Below, piece by piece: positions 7,587 to 16,166 of a stretch of DNA of 64,000 nucleotides. The notes under the pieces were generated by a model. That model was not told the origin of the DNA and did not search any database. It saw nothing but the letters and a program-made list of their open reading frames with translations. Source of the stretch: JBQTKD01 sp052386455 (GTDB lineage: Bacteria > Actinomycetota > Actinomycetes > Sporichthyales > Sporichthyaceae). Within the stretch, counting starts at the first letter, position 1. Each line of letters opens with the position of its first letter. The position numbers and the translations under genes are program-made. The stretch covers positions 3,123 through 67,122 of the forward strand of contig JBQTKD010000042.1 of NCBI GenBank assembly GCA_052386455.1. The letters are read 5' to 3'.

Positions 7587-8813
7587 TTACTGCGAGACCA
7601 GGTCGAAGATCTTGAAGATCGGCAGGTACAGCGCCACGATCATCGATCCGACGACGCTGCCGAGAACGGCGATCATGATCGGCTCGATCAGCGCGGTCAG
7701 GGACTCGGTGGTCGCCTCGACCTCGTTGTCGTAGAACTCGCCGATCTTGGTGAGCATCTCGTCGAGCGAACCGGTTTCCTCGCCCGAGGCCATCATGTAG
7801 ACGACCATCGGCGGGAACACCGCGTGGTTGCGCAGCGGTCCGGAGATCGTCTCGCCGGTCTTCACCGACTCGGCCACGTCGCGCAGCGCGCGACTGATGA
7901 CGACGTTGCCGGTGGTGTCGGCGGTGATGTCCAGCGCGGCGAGGATCGGAACGCCGGATCGCAGCAGGGTGCCGAGCGTGCGGGCGAAGCGAGCCAGCGC
8001 GACCTTCTGGAAGAGCTTGCCGAAGACCGGGAGCTTGAGCGTGAGCGGGTCGACGAACTCGCGGTACTTCTCGTGCCGGTGGTACTTGCGCCAGGCGAAG
8101 AACGCGCCGACCGTCGAGATTGCGCCCAGCGGTGCGAGCCACACCATGGCGTTCGAGGCGAACACCAGGACGCGGGTGGGCAGCGGCAGCGTGCCGCCCA
8201 GGGTCTTGAACATGTCGTCGAAGATCGGGACGACGAACAGCAGCATCGCCGTGACGATCAGGACGGCCATGGCCAGCACGACGACGGGGTAGGTCATCGC
8301 GGACTTCACCTTGCTGCGCAGCTTCACCTCGGCCTCGAGGTTGTCTGCAATCTGACGCATGCTCAGGTCGAGGAAGCCGCCGGTCTCGCCGGCCTTCACC
8401 ATGCTGACCATGAGCGGCGGGAACACCGCCGGGTGCTTCGCGAACGACGCGGAGATCGAGTTGCCGGACTCCACGTCGGTCTTCACCAGGCGGAGCACTC
8501 GGGACAGCTCGGGGTTGGCCGTCTGCTCGGACAGGATCGTCAGGGTGCGGAGCATGGACAGGCCCGCGCCGATCATCGTCGCGAACTGGCGCGAGAAGAT
8601 CGCGAGGTCCTTCAGCTTCACGTGCTTCGGGCCGCGCCGCAGCTTGAGCTCGCGGTCCAGGCCGGAGTTGGCCGGACGAACCTCGAGCGGGCGCATGCCC
8701 ATCTGCCGCAGCTGTTCGGCAACCGCGGCCTCGCTGTCGGCCGAGACCTTGCCCTCGACCAAGCGACCCTTCGGGTCCTTGACCTTGTACGCGAACTGAG
8801 TAGCGGTCGCCAC
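7587..8813 (-). CDS. pilC: Type IV pilus inner-membrane platform protein PilC
   Basis: A 408-aa PilC/GspF-family protein of normal length. It begins with the family's N-terminal FxYKVKDPKG-type strand segment, then holds two repeats of the T2SF domain (about residues 70-195 and 275-400). Each repeat has a helical bundle followed by transmembrane segments near 170-190, 220-245 and the C-terminus, and the repeated phrase SG(N/E)xIS occurs in both halves. PilC couples the cytoplasmic ATPases PilB and PilT to the growing pilus. It starts 21 bases after pilT ends and is read in the same direction, so pilT-pilC form an operon. ATG 8813 gives a conventional start. Confidence 0.95.
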   Translation of the reverse strand: MATATQFAYKVKDPKGRLVEGKVSADSEAAVAEQLRQMGMRPLEVRPANSGLDRELKLRRGPKHVKLKDLAIFSRQFATMIGAGLSMLRTLTILSEQTANPELSRVLRLVKTDVESGNSISASFAKHPAVFPPLMVSMVKAGETGGFLDLSMRQIADNLEAEVKLRSKVKSAMTYPVVVLAMAVLIVTAMLLFVVPIFDDMFKTLGGTLPLPTRVLVFASNAMVWLAPLGAISTVGAFFAWRKYHRHEKYREFVDPLTLKLPVFGKLFQKVALARFARTLGTLLRSGVPILAALDITADTTGNVVISRALRDVAESVKTGETISGPLRNHAVFPPMVVYMMASGEETGSLDEMLTKIGEFYDNEVEATTESLTALIEPIMIAVLGSVVGSMIVALYLPIFKIFDLVSQ

Positions 8814-8834
8814 CGGTGGTCTCCTGCGTCGGGT

Positions 8835-10121
8835 CTAGATGGAGAGGGGGAGGTCCGCGGGGCGCATCTGCGCGGGCGGCTTGCGGAGAGTGGAGCCGCA
8901 CAGCGTCAGCAGGTCGTCTCGGTTGGTGCACTGTTCGATGGCCTCGGAAAGCGTGATGCGGTTGGAGCGCACCAGGTCGGCGAGGTGTCCGTTGAGGGTC
9001 TGCATGCCGTCCTTGGCGCCGGCCTGCAGCGCGCCGGGGATCTGCGGCAGCTTGTCGTCGCGGATCATCGCCCGGATGCCCGGGGTACAGACCATGTACT
9101 CGACGGCGGCGACACGGCCCTGCCCGTCGGCGGTCCGACACAGCGTCTGACAGGCGACGGCCTGCAGGGTCGCGGCAAGCTGGGTGCGGACCTGCTGCTG
9201 CTGCTCGGCGGGGAAGACGTCCACGACGCGGGTGATCGTGTCCTGCGCGGACTGGGTGTGCAGCGTCGCGAGCACCAGGTGGCCGGTCTCGGCCGCGGTG
9301 AGCGCGACGGAGATGGTCTCGAGATCGCGGAGCTCGCCGACGAGGATGATGTCCGGGTCCTGGCGCAGCACGTGCTTGAGGGCCTTGGCGAACGAGTGGG
9401 TGTCCGAGCCCACCTCGCGCTGGTTCACGATCGAGTTCTTGTGGTGGTGCAGGAACTCGATCGGGTCTTCGATGGTCATGATGTGCTCGTGTCGGTTGCG
9501 GTTGATCAGGTCGATGATCGCCGCGAGCGTCGTCGACTTCCCCGAACCGGTGGGGCCGGTGACCAGCACCAGGCCGCGCTTGAGTTCGGCGATGGTGGCG
9601 AGGATGGGCGGGAGTTCGAGGTCCTGGAGGGTCTTGATCTCCCACGGGATGACGCGCAGGACGGCACCGAGGGACTCGCGCTGCTGGAAGATGTTCATGC
9701 GGAAACGAGCGCGGCCGGGCAGTGTGTAGGCCAGGTCCAGCTCGAGGTTCTCCTCGAACGTCTTTCGCTGACGCTCTGTCAGGACTCCGTAGAGCAGGTT
9801 GCGCAGCTTCGTTCCGTCCAGCGTCGGCTGGTCTTCGACGATCTGCATCTTGCCGTTGCGGCGCACGGCGGGCTTGGTGCCCGCGGTGAGGTGCAGGTCC
9901 GAGCCGCCGACGGCGAGCAGGTGCTCGAGCATCTCGTCGAGGTCGACGCGCTTGCGCTCGATCTCCGCGGCGCGTGCCACGGCCGCGGCCTCCGCAGCCG
10001 CCAGCGCCTGTGCAATCTGCTCGGCGCGGTGCTCGGCGGTCAGCGCGTGAATTGCGTGCTCGTGGGTGTTCTCGAGCTCTTCGTAGTCGAAGTCGCCGTA
10101 CGAATCCAGGACGTGCTCCAC
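8835..10121 (-). CDS. pilT: Twitching motility retraction ATPase PilT with N-terminal extension
   Basis: A 428-aa GspE/PilT-family hexameric ATPase powering pilus retraction. The canonical PilT body starts near residue 60 (LDEMLEHLLA then GSDLHL at 73-78). Walker A is GPTGSGKS (189-196), an Asp box follows, Walker B is in DPDIILVGELRD, and a His box (ATLHT) is present. About 60 residues precede the usual start: an acidic stretch and an Ala-rich helix with basic end. No downstream start codon sits at the canonical position with a better ribosome site, so the extension seems real. Candidate WhiG-type promoter at 10161-10188. A shorter paralogue is encoded at 13257-14360. Confidence 0.93.
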   Translation of the reverse strand: MEHVLDSYGDFDYEELENTHEHAIHALTAEHRAEQIAQALAAAEAAAVARAAEIERKRVDLDEMLEHLLAVGGSDLHLTAGTKPAVRRNGKMQIVEDQPTLDGTKLRNLLYGVLTERQRKTFEENLELDLAYTLPGRARFRMNIFQQRESLGAVLRVIPWEIKTLQDLELPPILATIAELKRGLVLVTGPTGSGKSTTLAAIIDLINRNRHEHIMTIEDPIEFLHHHKNSIVNQREVGSDTHSFAKALKHVLRQDPDIILVGELRDLETISVALTAAETGHLVLATLHTQSAQDTITRVVDVFPAEQQQQVRTQLAATLQAVACQTLCRTADGQGRVAAVEYMVCTPGIRAMIRDDKLPQIPGALQAGAKDGMQTLNGHLADLVRSNRITLSEAIEQCTNRDDLLTLCGSTLRKPPAQMRPADLPLSI

Positions 10122-10160
10122 CGGTTCCTCCGCGTAGGACGACGTAGTTCTGCACAGAGA

Positions 10161-10188
10161 ACTTCGTCAGTCCGGGAAGCGAAGTTGA
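10161..10188 (-). promoter_or_regulatory. Candidate WhiG-type promoter for pilT-pilC
   Basis: On the minus strand TCAA (10188-10185), 16-nt spacer, GACGAAGT (10168-10161), 40 nt before the ATG. Only G-CGA of the consensus -10 is kept, but it differs by one base from the site at 2273-2280. Confidence 0.4.
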
Positions 10189-10191
10189 GGG

Positions 10192-10959
10192 CTAACCCTT
10201 CTTGTTCGTCTCCTTCGCGTACCAACCGCCCGGGTGCCACGACGGCGGGGGACCGACCGGCTTGGGCTTCTTCACGGCCTTCGGGCACGGGGCGGTGTTC
10301 GCCTCGGTGTACTTCGGGATCGGGTGGCCGATGTAGACCCGACACGGCCCGAACTCGACGGGCGCGACCTTGCCGGTCCACCACGAGGTGCGGCCCATCG
10401 CTCCGGCCCAGCCGAAGGAGAAGTGGATGTGCGAGGTGTGCGGGTCGCCGTAGTGGTAGTCGCGCCAGTCGTCGACGCGCTTGTAGGAGGACCAGATCCG
10501 CTCGTGCCAGATGATGTACATGATCCCCATCCGCCGAGCGATCCGCGCGTCGTCGGCGAGCAGCCAGTCGATCACCTGCTGGCCCGCGACGGTGTCCTCG
10601 TAGTTGTTGCCGTCGATCATCCAGTCCCAGGCGCGGCCCTCCTTGTGCTCGGAGAGTCCGCCGCGGTTGCAGTTGCGGATGACACCACCGCTGTAGCCGC
10701 GCTTCCACGTGCCGAGCACGAGCTGCTCGAACGCCTTCACACCGGGCTTGGCCGCCGGGTCGCAGATCTTCTGCGGCAGGTACGGGGACAGCTTCTCGAC
10801 GCCGACCGGCATCGCCTTGGCCGCGGTGGGCACCGGCGCCGCCGCCGGAGCGGCCGCGAGACCAGGCAGTGCCGGACCGATCAGCGGCGAACCCGCCACC
10901 GCGACCGCGAGTGCCGCGGCCACGACGACGCCCCGACCCTTGACCCACGTGCCCGCCAT
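10192..10959 (-). CDS. Secreted M15-like (D,D-carboxypeptidase fold) cell-wall hydrolase
   Basis: A 255-aa exported protein. ATG 10959 yields a signal peptide (hydrophobic residues about 9-36) and an Ala/Pro-rich linker. The catalytic region holds SEHKEGRAWD (S103-D112), which fits the SxHxxGxAxD zinc motif of M15-type peptidases, and SHIHF (176-180), matching the second HxH motif. Both are required zinc ligands in that fold, so it probably cleaves peptidoglycan peptides. C66 and C97 may pair. It sits alone between pilB and pilT, in the same direction, with its own candidate promoter. A role in opening the wall for pili is plausible but inferred. Confidence 0.75.
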   Translation of the reverse strand: MAGTWVKGRGVVVAAALAVAVAGSPLIGPALPGLAAAPAAAPVPTAAKAMPVGVEKLSPYLPQKICDPAAKPGVKAFEQLVLGTWKRGYSGGVIRNCNRGGLSEHKEGRAWDWMIDGNNYEDTVAGQQVIDWLLADDARIARRMGIMYIIWHERIWSSYKRVDDWRDYHYGDPHTSHIHFSFGWAGAMGRTSWWTGKVAPVEFGPCRVYIGHPIPKYTEANTAPCPKAVKKPKPVGPPPSWHPGGWYAKETNKKG

Positions 10960-10987
10960 CGGTGTCCCCCCACGTTCGGCGCTTGCC

Positions 10988-11015
10988 TTACGAGAGGGAG
11001 CTTTGTCCGGTTTGA
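10988..11015 (-). promoter_or_regulatory. Possible WhiG-type promoter, poor -10
   Basis: On the minus strand TCAA (11015-11012), 16-nt spacer, TCTCGTAA (10995-10988), 29 nt before the M15-like gene. Only four of eight -10 bases match, so it is listed mainly for its identical geometry. Confidence 0.3.
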
Positions 11016-11050
11016 GCGGTTGCCGGCGGGAGTTGCTCCAGAGGGGTGAA

Positions 11051-11064
11051 TTACACGCGTGTAA
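11051..11064. promoter_or_regulatory. Perfect 14-bp palindrome TTACACGCGTGTAA, operator-like
   Basis: Self-complementary TTACACGCGTGTAA in the gap between pilB and the M15-like gene, 36 bases upstream of the candidate -35 on the minus strand. Its A/T ends stand out in this GC-rich sequence. A dimeric regulator such as a TetR-type repressor could bind it; no regulator gene lies next to it. Confidence 0.5.
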
Positions 11065-11078
11065 GACAAACGCGCAGG

Positions 11079-12770
11079 TCAGACGCTGACGCGGAGAATC
11101 TCCTCGACGGAGGTGAGGCCCTTGCCGACCTTGCGCCAGCCGTCCTCGCGCAGCGTGGCCATGCCCTCGGCGACGGCCACCCGGGCGATCGCGTCCGAAC
11201 TGGCCCGGGCCACCGCGAGGCGCTCGATCTCCTCGGTCACGTTCATGACCTCGTGCAGCGCCATCCGGCCGCGGTACCCGGTCTTGGCGCACTGGGCACA
11301 CCCGACGGGCCGGTACAGGACCGGCGGCCCCACCTCCGGGTCGATCGGGAAGCGCAGCTCGGCCAGCTCGGTCATCGTGGGGGAGTAGGCCTCGCGGCAG
11401 TTGACACAGAGCATCCGGCACAGGCGCTGGGCGAGGATCGTGTCCAGCGCCGAGCCGACGAGGAACGGCTCGATGCCCATCTCGATCAGGCGGCCGATCG
11501 CCGACGGGGCGTCGTTGGTGTGCAGGGTCGTCAGCACCAGGTGACCGGTGAGCGCGGACTCGATGGAGATCTGCGCGGTCTCGTGGTCGCGGATCTCGCC
11601 GAGCAGGATCACGTCCGGGTCGGCACGCAGGATGGACCGCAGCGCCTTGGCGAACGTGAGGCCGGCCTTCGGGTTCGTCTGCACCTGGTTCACACCGGCC
11701 AGCCGGTACTCGACCGGGTCCTCGACGGTGATGATGTTGACGCCCGGCGAGTTGATGATGTTCAACGTCGCGTACAGGGTCGTCGACTTGCCCGAGCCCG
11801 TCGGCCCGGTCACCAGGATCATTCCGTAGGGCTTCTTGTACGCCTCTTCGAAGCGCGTGAAGTTGTTCGGCGAGAACCCGAGCTCGTTCAGGCTCAGCTG
11901 CGCCGTGCTGTTGTCCAGCACACGGGCGACGATCTTCTCGCCCCACACCGTCGGCAGCGTCGCGATGCGCAGGTCCACCTTCTTGCCCTGGTGGTTGACC
12001 GACATGCGGCCGTCCTGCGGGATGCGCCGCTCGGCGATGTTGATGTCCGCCATGATCTTGATCCGGGAGATCACGCCGGACTGGATCGACTTCGGCGAGC
12101 GGTGCGCCTCGTGTAGCACGCCGTCGATGCGGTACCGGACTCGCAGGTCGGACTCCGTCGGCTCGATGTGGATGTCGGAGGCGCGGTCGGTGATGGCCTG
12201 GCTGATCAGCAGGTTCACGAACCGGACGATCGGCGCCTCGCTGGCGACTGCGGTGAAGCCGGAGAGGTCGACCTCCACCGGCTCGTCCGCTGCTGCGGCC
12301 GTCGCGCCGATGTCGGTGAGCTCGTCCTCGGCGCGGAACAGCTGCGCGATGCGCGCCTTGATCGCCTCGTCGGTGGAGACCGCGAACCGGATCGGGCACT
12401 TGGCCATCCGGGACAGGTCGTCCTTGAGCTCGATGTTGCCGGCGCGGTCCAGGCCGACGACCACGGTCAGCTCGCCGCCGTTCACGCCGAGCGGGACGAT
12501 CTGCAGCCGTTTCGCGACCTCGCCGGGGATTCGCGCGGCGGCGCCGGGGTCGACGGTCGCGTGCTCGAGGTCGACGTAGGTGTAGCCCATGCGCGCGGCG
12601 CTGGCCTGCACGACCTCGGTGGCCGTCAGGCCGCCGGACTGCAGGAGCACGTCCAGCGCGCCGCGGCCGTCGGTCGCGCCGATGGCCATGGCGTGCGCGA
12701 GGGCATCCGGTTTGACGATCTCGGCGTCGAGGAGGGCTCGCAGCGCGTCTTCGTCGGAGAAGGTCGCCAC
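11079..12770 (-). CDS. pilB: Type IV pilus extension ATPase PilB
   Basis: A 563-aa PilB/GspE-family ATPase driving pilus polymerisation. An N-terminal GspE_N/MshEN-like region (about 1-150) precedes the core. Core motifs are SDIHIEP (198-204), Walker A GPTGSGKS (322-329), Walker B within DPDVILLGEIRD, and the family's tetracysteine zinc site (CRMLCVNC then GCAQC further on), which PilT proteins lack. Start GTG 12770 is chosen because it lies just after the rsiG stop (12778) and gives the common family N-terminus; no strong ribosome site is seen, so coupling to rsiG is likely. The MshEN-type N-terminus can bind c-di-GMP in some relatives; whether it does here cannot be judged. Confidence 0.95.
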   Translation of the reverse strand: MATFSDEDALRALLDAEIVKPDALAHAMAIGATDGRGALDVLLQSGGLTATEVVQASAARMGYTYVDLEHATVDPGAAARIPGEVAKRLQIVPLGVNGGELTVVVGLDRAGNIELKDDLSRMAKCPIRFAVSTDEAIKARIAQLFRAEDELTDIGATAAAADEPVEVDLSGFTAVASEAPIVRFVNLLISQAITDRASDIHIEPTESDLRVRYRIDGVLHEAHRSPKSIQSGVISRIKIMADINIAERRIPQDGRMSVNHQGKKVDLRIATLPTVWGEKIVARVLDNSTAQLSLNELGFSPNNFTRFEEAYKKPYGMILVTGPTGSGKSTTLYATLNIINSPGVNIITVEDPVEYRLAGVNQVQTNPKAGLTFAKALRSILRADPDVILLGEIRDHETAQISIESALTGHLVLTTLHTNDAPSAIGRLIEMGIEPFLVGSALDTILAQRLCRMLCVNCREAYSPTMTELAELRFPIDPEVGPPVLYRPVGCAQCAKTGYRGRMALHEVMNVTEEIERLAVARASSDAIARVAVAEGMATLREDGWRKVGKGLTSVEEILRVSV

Positions 12771-12777
12771 GCCGCGG

Positions 12778-13256
12778 CTAGTCGGCGAGCGGCAGGATGG
12801 ACAAAGCCGCCTGCGGGTTGTCCCGGTACCGGACGATGAGCTCGGCCGTGGCCGCGTCCAGGCGCTCGAACAGCGCCTTGCGGTAGTTGGTGAGCTTTTC
12901 CTCGGCCGCGCGCAACCGCCCGATGGCCTCCGCGACGGCGCCGGCGTCGTGGTAGTCGATCTCGGAGACCCACATCCACTCCGACTCCGGCAGGTCCGGA
13001 AGCGGCTCGGAGGCGTGGATGGAGGACAGCGCGGTCCGCGAGGCACCGGTGCCCGTGTCCCCCAGCACGCGGATCAACTGAGGCAGCGTCAGGGAGCCGT
13101 CGGTGCTGGAGCCGGCCTCGATGAGGTCGATCCGGGCGTGGATCAGGCGGCGCCAGTACGAGACCTTGTCCTCCTCGGACTGGAGGTCCTTGCGGTAGGC
13201 CCGCAGGGCGTCCAAGTCCATCTCGGCGAGGGGGTTCTCTTCCAGGGTCATGGGAC

Positions 13257-13260
<4 letters not shown>
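12778..13260 (-). CDS. rsiG: RsiG-like c-di-GMP-responsive anti-sigma factor
   Basis: A 160-aa, mostly helical protein. RsiG binds c-di-GMP through E(X)3S(X)2R(X)3Q(X)3D motifs on two antiparallel helices and then holds sigma WhiG. Here helix 1 has E30, S34, R37, H41, D45 (His for Gln) and helix 2 has E120, T124, R127, F131, D135 (Thr for Ser, Phe for Gln), so helix 2 is degenerate. ATG 13260 overlaps the stop of the upstream pilT paralogue (ATGA). The gene lies between that gene and pilB, and whiG is about 11 kb away. The family has been shown to control type IV pili in Rubrobacter through WhiG, which supports the call. Confidence 0.8.
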
Positions 13261-14360
<1,100 letters not shown>

Positions 14361-14367
14361 GCAGTTG

Positions 14368-14395
14368 TTGTCGGCCGGCGGTGCGGGTGGCTTGA
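14368..14395 (-). promoter_or_regulatory. Strong candidate WhiG-type promoter for pilT2-rsiG-pilB
   Basis: On the minus strand TCAA (14395-14392), 16-nt spacer, GCCGACAA (14375-14368), seven of eight bases of the GCCGATAA consensus. The ATG at 14360 begins seven bases downstream, which would place the transcript start at or near the start codon. Confidence 0.65.
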
Positions 14396-14464
14396 GGGCG
14401 CTATGCGACTTTCCGGCCGAGCGCGGCGCCGACCTCGCCAAAGCCTTGCATGGCGAGGCAAGAC

Positions 14465-14491
14465 ATCAAACTTTAGGCGCTAAGCTTTGAT
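14465..14491. promoter_or_regulatory. Imperfect inverted repeat upstream of the fic gene
   Basis: ATCAAACTTTAG (14465-14476) and CTAAGCTTTGAT (14480-14491) pair at ten of twelve positions around GCG. The element is A/T-rich and lies 30 bases before the fic start, so it may be an autoregulatory operator or hold the promoter. Confidence 0.45.
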
Positions 14492-14521
14492 GATACGCCG
14501 GAACGTGAAAGGAAAGTCCGC

Positions 14522-15814
14522 ATGGCGAGCTGGGAGCAGGCGACGTGGCGGCCCGACTGCGACCGACCGCTGCCCCGCTCGGAGCGTCGCGGCGGGCCAT
14601 ATCTGAGCTACGTTCCGGACCCTGTCGACGGACTCGCGTTGGCCGTCGCCGGCAATCTGTCGCGCCGGGTCACCGCGGTGGAACGGGGCATCCGCTCGCT
14701 CAACGGGCGAGGAGCGGACAACCTCGCCGGGGTCGCCAGATTCCTCCTTCGTTCCGAGGCGATCGCCAGCTCGCGCATCGAGGGGATCACGCCGTCGGCG
14801 CAGCAGGTCGCGCTCGCCGAGTTGGGCCAATCGGAGACGGTGCGGGGCGTGAGCGAGCAGGCTCGCATGGTCGCCAACAACATGACCGTCGTGCGTCGGG
14901 CCACGACGGAGTTGGTCGAGTCCGAAGTGCTGACTGTTGGTCAGATCGTCGAGCTGCACCGGTCGTTGCTGCCGGACCAGCCTCGGCACCATGGCCTGCG
15001 CGAGGTCCAGAACTGGATCGGCGGGTCGGACTGGAGCCCGATCGGCGCGGATTTCGTGCCCCCGAACGCCGATCGAGTGCCGGCGTTGATGTCCGACCTC
15101 GTCGACTACATCAACGGGGCGGCGCACTCGCCGCTGATTCAAGCCGCCGTGGTGCACGCCCAGTTCGAGACCGTGCACCCGTTCACCGACGGCAACGGGC
15201 GCGTGGGAAGAGCTCTCATCCACACCGTCCTGGCCCGACGGGGACTGACCGAACGGGCCGTGCTGCCCATCAGCCTGGTCCTTGCGACGCTGCGGGATCG
15301 CTACGTTGCGGGGCTGACCGCCTTCCGGCACTCCTCGCCGCCGGCCAGCGTCGAGGCCCACGAGGCCGTGAACGCCTGGCTCGACCTGTTCGTCCAGGCG
15401 GCGGCCGTCGCCGTCGAGCAGTCGGAGGACCTGATCGAGAGAATCGACGAACTTCGCGAGGACTGGTCCCAGCGGCTGGCCGCCCACCGAACGTCCGTCG
15501 GCCTGCGCCCAACCCCGCGTGCAGACTCGGCGGTGGCGCGACTGCTCCACCAACTGCCAGAGGCGCCAGTGGTCACGGCCACCACGCTTGCGAGGATCCT
15601 CGGTGTGTCCTTCCCCGCGGCGAGCTCCGCATTGGACGAGCTGAGGGGCGCGGGGATCGTTCGAACGAAATCGGTGGAACGCGGCGCGACGGCCTATCTC
15701 GCGCGCGAGGTGCTCGACCTCATCACCCTGACCGAACGGCAACTTGCGAGCACGAAGTTCGACACCCGCGCCGCAGCGCCGAATCGGCCCACTCCTGCTC
15801 TGCCCGCCGAATAG
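14522..15814 (+). CDS. Fic-domain protein (probable AMP-transferase, class II autoinhibited)
   Basis: A 430-aa Fic-family protein. An inhibitory helix motif S83-S-R-I-E87-G88 precedes the catalytic core HPFTDGNGRVGR (H219-R230), which keeps every residue of HxFx(D/E)GNGRxxR. This order defines class II Fic proteins, which are held inactive by their own N-terminal helix and usually transfer AMP to target proteins. The C-terminal 110 residues look like a winged helix (TTLARILGVSFPAASSAL), so it may bind DNA and regulate itself at the inverted repeat at 14465-14491. GAAAGGA lies before ATG 14522. It begins an accessory stretch inserted between pilus operons; the target is unknown. Confidence 0.88.
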   Translation: MASWEQATWRPDCDRPLPRSERRGGPYLSYVPDPVDGLALAVAGNLSRRVTAVERGIRSLNGRGADNLAGVARFLLRSEAIASSRIEGITPSAQQVALAELGQSETVRGVSEQARMVANNMTVVRRATTELVESEVLTVGQIVELHRSLLPDQPRHHGLREVQNWIGGSDWSPIGADFVPPNADRVPALMSDLVDYINGAAHSPLIQAAVVHAQFETVHPFTDGNGRVGRALIHTVLARRGLTERAVLPISLVLATLRDRYVAGLTAFRHSSPPASVEAHEAVNAWLDLFVQAAAVAVEQSEDLIERIDELREDWSQRLAAHRTSVGLRPTPRADSAVARLLHQLPEAPVVTATTLARILGVSFPAASSALDELRGAGIVRTKSVERGATAYLAREVLDLITLTERQLASTKFDTRAAAPNRPTPALPAE

Positions 15815-15846
15815 GGGGACGAGCGGGAACTGCATCCGGGCCGGAT

Positions 15847-16020
15847 TCAGCGGGTCGGCACGAGATTCACCGCCGGCGGCTGCAACATCCTGGCAGCGGC
15901 GTCCCGGGCGGCGCGTTCGCCGGAGGTGACGGCGCCGTCCATGTAGCCGAACCACTCGGTCGCCGTCTCGGTACCGGCCCAGTGCAGGCGGCCGAGTGGT
16001 GCGCGCACGGCGGGTCCGAC
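15847..16020 (-). pseudogene. C-terminal remnant of a flavin monoamine oxidase
   Basis: The minus strand from 16020 to the TGA at 15849-15847 encodes 57 residues, including LHWAGTETATEWFGYMDGAV and SGERAARDAA. That is the FAD-binding C-terminus of flavin amine oxidases. A stop codon occurs a few codons upstream and nothing else of the roughly 450-residue protein is present. No start codon or ribosome site serves it. It fills most of the 350-base gap between the fic and HNH genes. Confidence 0.75.
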
Positions 16021-16068
16021 GCGCCCTCGGTTGGCTCCTCGAGCGACTCAGAATCTCTCGTCCGCAGA

Positions 16069-16084
16069 CGTTCCCGCGGGAACG
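16069..16084. repeat. 16-bp palindrome CGTTCCCGCGGGAACG, copy 1
   Basis: Perfect palindrome upstream of the 13E12/HNH gene. An identical copy lies at its 3' end (17522-17537) and a one-mismatch version inside it (16755-16774). With the following bases the shared string is 18 bp. Confidence 0.6.
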
Positions 16085-16131
16085 CCGTTGGCTGCTCGGC
16101 GCAGCGGAAACTGTCGGCCCCAAGCGCTAGA

Positions 16132-16159
16132 CTTGGATCGAACAAATGTTCGATCCAAG
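16132..16159. promoter_or_regulatory. LexA (SOS) box within a 28-bp palindrome
   Basis: TCGAACAAATGTTCGA (16138-16153) matches the actinobacterial SOS box TCGAAC-N4-GTTCGA exactly. The symmetry extends to arms CTTGGATCGAAC (16132-16143) and GTTCGATCCAAG (16148-16159) around AAAT. The right arm overlaps the ribosome site AAGGAG, so bound LexA should block expression of the HNH gene. Confidence 0.85.
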
Positions 16160-16166
16160 GAGAATC

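Noticed and set aside
6987..10514. Very long + strand frame across pilC and pilT
   Set aside because: Shadow of the two well-supported minus-strand genes; low-complexity composition and no domains.
10960..11078. c-di-AMP (ydaO-type) riboswitch before the wall hydrolase
   Set aside because: The leader would be too short and the conserved motifs are absent; a palindrome and a promoter-like motif explain the region better.
11046..12116. Long frame opposite pilB
   Set aside because: Same pattern of mirrored codon bias; pilB motifs are unambiguous on the other strand.
16146..16166. Start of the HNH gene at ATG 16146
   Set aside because: This ATG lies inside the LexA box with no ribosome site; ATG 16167 has AAGGAG at proper distance.
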